Assembly (NCBI GenBank): GCA_003024785.1
Contig: PUQB01000186.1
Location: 167,780 to 231,779 of the forward strand
DNA length: 64,000 nt
Direction: 5' to 3'
From: Selaginella tamariscina
Taxonomy: Eukaryota; Streptophyta; Lycopodiopsida; Selaginellales; Selaginellaceae
Shown here: piece by piece, positions 58,301 through 64,000 of the stretch
Numbering within the stretch: position 1 is the first letter of the stretch
Layout: every line of letters begins with the position of its first letter
Program-made: the position numbers and the translations under genes
The notes under the pieces: generated by a model
What the model was told of the DNA's origin: nothing
Databases searched by the model: none
Seen by the model: the letters and a program-made list of their open reading frames with translations, nothing else

Positions 58301-59340
58301 TTTATATGGAGTTACATAATTGATAAGTGAATTAAAAATTCTTGAATGTTGCAAAGATAATAATTTTATTATAAGATTTTAAATACTAAAAAGAAATTTA
58401 CACTTTTTTAATCTGATGCAACTGGTATGATTCAAAATTTTCTAAAACTTAAAATTTTAAATAATTTTATTATTTAAACATAAAGTAAAGAGCATATATA
58501 TGTAAAAATAATTGTTAATTAATATTAAATTTTATAAGTAGTTCTTGTCACAATTTAAATATAGTATTATTAAAAACAATTTTAATTTGAACCATTATGA
58601 TTAATGTCATCTTAAATTAAAGTTTCTTTTTTAATATTGCATAGTGACTTTAAACATAACTTATTTAAATGATTCAAAATTCATTTCATACATTTGTAAA
58701 TGACTTTTAAATTATATGCATTTCTATTACATAAAAAAATTAAATGTGCTTTCAAACACATTTTATGCATCAACATCTTATCAAATATCTTGATTGTTAA
58801 ATTTATTTTTCCATTATCTCATTAAAATTCTAACATATTAATTAATTGTGTCTTAGCTCTATAATAAGAAAATTTAACATCTCTCTACATATCTAAATAT
58901 TAATAATATTATTCTATTTTTGAAGTTCAATTATTAAAATTAATAACATCGTTATTTATTAAAAGTTAAACTATTGAAAAAGCAACTTTATTTTATTATA
59001 AATAGTATTCATAAAATAAGATAAAATAACTATGTTTTCATAATAAAAAGTGTTAAAATCAAAATATGTTAAAATTAATCAAAGGACGAATCCATTTAAC
59101 AATAATATTATACTTTATATCTTATATATTTAATTATATTAAGGCATTTTGAACTTTTTCATATGTATTTATATGTTTCATATCATGAACAAATATATTA
59201 AGATTTGTTATGGTTGTTTGTCATTTGTCATAACCGTATTAAAAATGGAGTATATTTAACTATTCAGTAACCAGTATTAATTCAAATTATAGTTTTTAAT
59301 ACAAAATTTAATACATATGGTAAATCATAAATTTAGGGCT
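55331..59340. other. Very AT-rich, no gene seen
   Basis: Stops in all frames, poly-A/T words and no conserved motif. One short frame (55695-55901) has no support. Probably intergenic sequence. Confidence 0.55.
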
Positions 59341-59352
59341 TAAATGTTTAGG

Positions 59353-59361
59353 TTTAGGGTT
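59353..59361 (+). promoter_or_regulatory. Telo-box upstream of the TrhO-FSH gene
   Basis: TTTAGGGTT lies 12 bases before the ATG at 59373. It is a known plant promoter or 5' UTR element; its role here is inferred. Confidence 0.4.
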
Positions 59362-59372
59362 CATCTCGAGCT

Positions 59373-62300
59373 ATGGAGAAGAGCAGGGAGTGCTGTTATA
59401 CTACAGATTTGTCACGCTGCCAGATCCTGAATCCACCAGAAAATGGTTTGTGGAGCTCTGTAGTTCATTATCGCTACTTGGAAGAGTTCGCATTTCGCCC
59501 ACTGGCATCAACGTCACGGTATTGTGTGTGTGTGTGTGTAATCATTCAGTAACTAGTGTTTGAATATAAAAAGTGGATTCATCATTATCATTAAGTGTGA
59601 TAAATTATGTAAGTATGAGTATGAAATATTCATACTGTTCCAGCCAATTATTTTAATGATTTATATGCATTTCATGATTTGGTATATAAGTCTTCTTTGG
59701 TTTTTAGTATTTGCCAAAATATCAAGTTTTAAGTAATTTATCACTAATAGTATAAGTTCATATTTGATATGATAAATACGTTATATGAACTGTATACTAA
59801 ATGTGTTGTTAGGTTGGAGGCAGTATGGAATCACTAAAGTTACATATTAAGGCAGTTGAAAGCCAACCTTTGTTTCAAGGATGTGATTTCAAGCTGGCTG
59901 CATGTACACATCCAATCAATTCCGAGGTTATATCATATACATATATTAATACATGGAAAATAAATATTTATACATACATGCATGCGTACATATATTATTT
60001 GATATTAAGTTATAGATATTATATAAAATAACCAATATTTAATTTTCATTATTGCCACTGTTTTCTCACACATACTTTTATTTGGTTTTTCCAAGGTTGC
60101 TGCAACATGTGGATTTGATTCTTTATCCGTTCGTTTGGTTGAGGTAAACAACGGATCTGTGTTCGTGTGTGTGTGTGCGACTGTGTGTCTGTATATGCAT
60201 GATACAACTGTATGGTGTATAGATATATGGAACTGGAGATTATGTACATATGAGACACACACAGGACATATAGTTTTTAGTAATTATCAGATGTCTTTGC
60301 ATTGATGTGTCTGTATCGTATTCTCTTGCAGGAAATAGTGACACTCGGCGTCAATCCTACACCATCACTGGATAAAGCTGGAAAACACTTATCTCCAAGG
60401 ACTTCCATCAAATGCTCAACAATGGTATTTGCATTACGTTATATATAAATTAATACTAAGTTAATTACTATACATAATTTCGTATGATATTATGCAGGAA
60501 ATGAAAGTAATATGGTGGTGTTAGATGCTAGAAATGTATATGAAACACGAATTGGCAAATTCTGTCCACCTAAAGGAGTTAATCTATTAGATCCAAACAC
60601 AAGACAATACAGTGATTTGCCCGCATGGATAGATGAACACGCCGATCAACTACGAAAAAGTCCATACTTATGTAAGCTACATATACAATATGTGTCTTTT
60701 TTATATAACAAATATATGTGCATACATCATGCATGGATACTTAGTAGTTCAACATAAATGTTTATATATATATCTATGTACTACTCAATATACTTTATGT
60801 TTTGTATGTGTGTGTATATATTATAATATATATATAATTTATATATATATATCTGTGTGTGTGTGTGTGTGTGCAGGTATTGTACTGGAGGTGTACGTTG
60901 CGAAATGGCTTCTGCGTATTTCGTAGCAAAGGTCCTGGGTTTGAGAATGTCTTCCAGGTTTGTCAAACTGTGTAATGCACGTTTTAATCTAAGTAATTTT
61001 CTGGTTATTTTATTTAATTTAAACTTATTAAACTAAATTTTTTTTTACTGTGCAGCTTTTGGTGGCATTCAACGCTATCTTGAAGCATTTCCTGAAGGAG
61101 GATACTTCCAAGGGAAAAATTTCGTGTTCGATCACAGGTTTCACACTGTATAGATATATATGCGTTAGAGACACACACGTATATACACATTGTTTATATG
61201 TATATTACATAGATTGCATGTATATACGTATTATAAGTATGCTATCTATATTGTTGCGTGTTTTCACCTCACACTACACATGATACATGTGCACACACAC
61301 ACACACACACAACCACACACACACCATGCAAAGTCTTAAGTGGTACACTTCACAGGGTATCTGTGGCATCGGAAAGAAGATGAAACTCTAGGCCACTGTC
61401 TTGTTTGCAATTCTTTATATGACGATTATACATCCCGCTCTCGTTGTTCGCTGTGTCGTATGCTTGTGCTTATCTGTGACAATTGCAAGGTACATACATA
61501 CATATGGTGTATAAATATGATATATTTGTATGCATGCACACACATATACACAATGTTGAGTTATGACTGGTTTACAGCATCAGAACCTTATATCTGTTGA
61601 ATTGTGCAAGAGGAATACACCTACAGAGAATTCTGGACAACCTAAAACGAAAGGTAAAACTGTGTGTGTGTGTGGTTGTGTCTCTCTCTCTCTCTAGGAA
61701 GATTCATTGTATAAGAACAGTAGAGAAACTACATGTGTGTGTGTAATGTTTGCTAGTCTAGTACACACACATGCAATAATCCAATATGGAATGCATGTTG
61801 GTTTATAATGTAGTTTAGCATCCTTATTATACTTTTTTGTTACACACACAGAAGTTAATAAGATTCTTACAGATTCTAAGTTAAGAATACTTGGTTTACA
61901 TGGTTTCCGTCAGAATGCATCTACCATGAAGGGCAGATTGGCATCATTATCAAAGAAGCTCAAACAAATAGCAGAGTTTACCTTTGTTGATGCTCCTCAT
62001 GAACTTCCACTTATCTATCAACAAAGTAAGAAAGTAATATTATGTGTCAATACAACATATTATACAGTAATATAGATATATTTTACATTTGTATATTTTA
62101 TTATGCTAAATCCTAAAGCAGATGGAGCACTTGATGCTATTCCTCCACAAGCGAGGAACAAAAAATTGCATGGCTAGTTGATCCAGATTATAATTCACAA
62201 CCTTCAGGTATATATATATTATATATATATATAGAGAGAGAGAAGTGTGTTTCCATATGTGTATGTGTATATATAAGTTGCAAACACTGTCTAGTTTGCA

Positions 62301-62986
62301 CAACACAAACCACACTGTATTATAGTGTGTCTGTATGTACACACTTATGCGTGTCCCGGCCTACTAATGATAAGAATTATGTGCAGATAATAATCTGGAC
62401 TCTTGCACAAACAGCGTTCGATCCCATGCAGTATAAGTCACAGACATCAGGTATTTTACTGTTCTTCACTACCATTAATATCACAGGCACGCACACGTAC
62501 TGCAAATATACAATTATATTGCTTATATATAACATACATTATTCATTATAATCATTATGTATATATACATTATTAATTCAGGTTGGTGTGAGAGCAAGGA
62601 ATACCTTCTGAAGTTTATTGCACAAATGGGCCTTTCGACGGAGTGCTAGGATTCTCACAAGGAGCTTCAGTAGCTGCGGCTTTAGTTTCACTAAACGAGT
62701 TTAACGAGCTAAACAAGTTTAAGTTTGTGATTCCCTGCTCGGATTTATGTCACCAGCTATGGGAGAGATATGGGATTCGAGAGAGACAATCCAGTGTCCC
62801 TCACTGCACATATTTAATGGGATTCTTGGAATGACAGACAGATCGGCTCCTCTGAGAGTGAGGAGTTCGCTAACAAGTTTAGTGCTGGTTTTAAGGAGGA
62901 TAGTTAAGCATTCTTCAGGACATATGGTTCCCACTGGTCCTGAGTATATTGAGCAGTATTTAGCATTTTTGAATCAGTTTATTTAA
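59373..62986 (+). CDS. STR6: Rhodanese/TrhO-like protein fused to FSH1 serine hydrolase (13 exons)
   Basis: Exons: 59373-59518, 59813-59926, 60096-60143, 60332-60424, 60498-60670, 60877-60957, 61056-61137, 61356-61489, 61578-61653, 61852-62025, 62119-62207, 62387-62450, 62582-62986. The N-terminal half follows bacterial TrhO (UPF0176): GVLLYYRF, LGRVRISPTGINVTVGG, VLDARNVYETRIGKF, rhodanese active site YCTGGVRCEMASAY, GKNFVFDHR, then CLVC...CSLCRMLVLICDNC zinc-like cysteines. Bacterial TrhO makes 5-hydroxyuridine in tRNA. The C-terminal half is an FSH1/OVCA2-type hydrolase: LRILGLHGFRQNA, FVDAPHELP, nucleophile GFSQGASVAAAL and terminal SSGHMVPT. The plant fusion is known (Arabidopsis At1g09280). 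At least seven single-base deletions shift frame (near 59375, 60396, 60663, 60919, 61060, 61365, 61377) while splice sites remain, so I favour assembly error over a pseudogene. Confidence 0.85.
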
Positions 62987-63095
62987 CTTTATAAGTTAAT
63001 GTATATAAATATCAGTGTATATAGTGTATATTAAGTGCGTGCGTGCGTGTTGTGTATTTGCATATATATGTCATGAAGTTGTATATTATTTGTAT

Positions 63096-63855
<760 letters not shown>

Positions 63856-64000
63856 TTATAAGCAATACCTTATTGAGTATTATATAATTATTTAGACATC
63901 TAGTTCATTAAATAGATTAGACTAATTATATTTAGTTGTGTAAAAGGCTTAAAATTAATTAGAGTTGAACTCTCCCTCTCTCACATAATAATAATAATAA

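Noticed and set aside
60633-60926. 97-codon frame in the TrhO-FSH gene
   Set aside because: It runs through an intron with TA/GT repeats; the exons on either side follow the TrhO family in other frames.

Overview
The window comes from the nuclear genome of a land plant. It is AT-rich and full of transposons, and it carries intron-containing genes of plant type: a mitochondrial succinate/fumarate carrier, a p300/CBP-like histone acetyltransferase with plant domain order (TAZ1, PHD, KAT11, ZZ, TAZ2), a rhodanese/TrhO plus FSH serine-hydrolase fusion, and the end of a katanin-like AAA ATPase. The two youngest-looking LTR elements are chromoviruses whose reverse transcriptase looks more like the Sushi/Tf1/Tcn1 group than the usual seed-plant chromovirus clades. 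This hints at a non-seed plant (moss, lycophyte or fern), but that is only an inference.

Layout. 1-10420 is nested transposons: a decayed Ty3/gypsy element (minus strand) carries two copies of a 540-bp solo LTR, and one of these is split by a 6.2-kb chromovirus (838-7006, minus). 10420-14590 shows no gene. The carrier gene lies at 14598-16433 (minus). 17500-21711 is a decayed LINE broken by a hAT transposon with matching terminal inverted repeats and an 8-bp target duplication. 23646-28219 is a second decayed gypsy element (plus). The acetyltransferase gene fills 29518-38761 (minus, 25 predicted coding exons). 40450-54740 is an unidentified repeat region dotted with about 30 copies of an 18-bp imperfect palindrome, partly in tandem clusters with a 28-29 bp period. 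The second chromovirus copy (45338-51436, plus) is inserted in it. 55330-59350 is AT-rich and apparently empty. 59373-62986 (plus) is the TrhO-FSH fusion gene and 63096-63831 (minus) is the ATPase 3' end.

Main observations. The chromovirus appears to be self-primed: 13 nt beside its 5' LTR are the exact complement of the predicted 5' end of its own mRNA, 30 nt downstream of a TATA box, in both copies. The 28-29 bp palindromic minisatellite belongs to no element I can name. All four host genes keep most splice sites and conserved residues but show about 14 one- or two-base indels, mostly deletions. This looks like assembly error rather than gene death and should be kept in mind when reading any 'broken' frame here.
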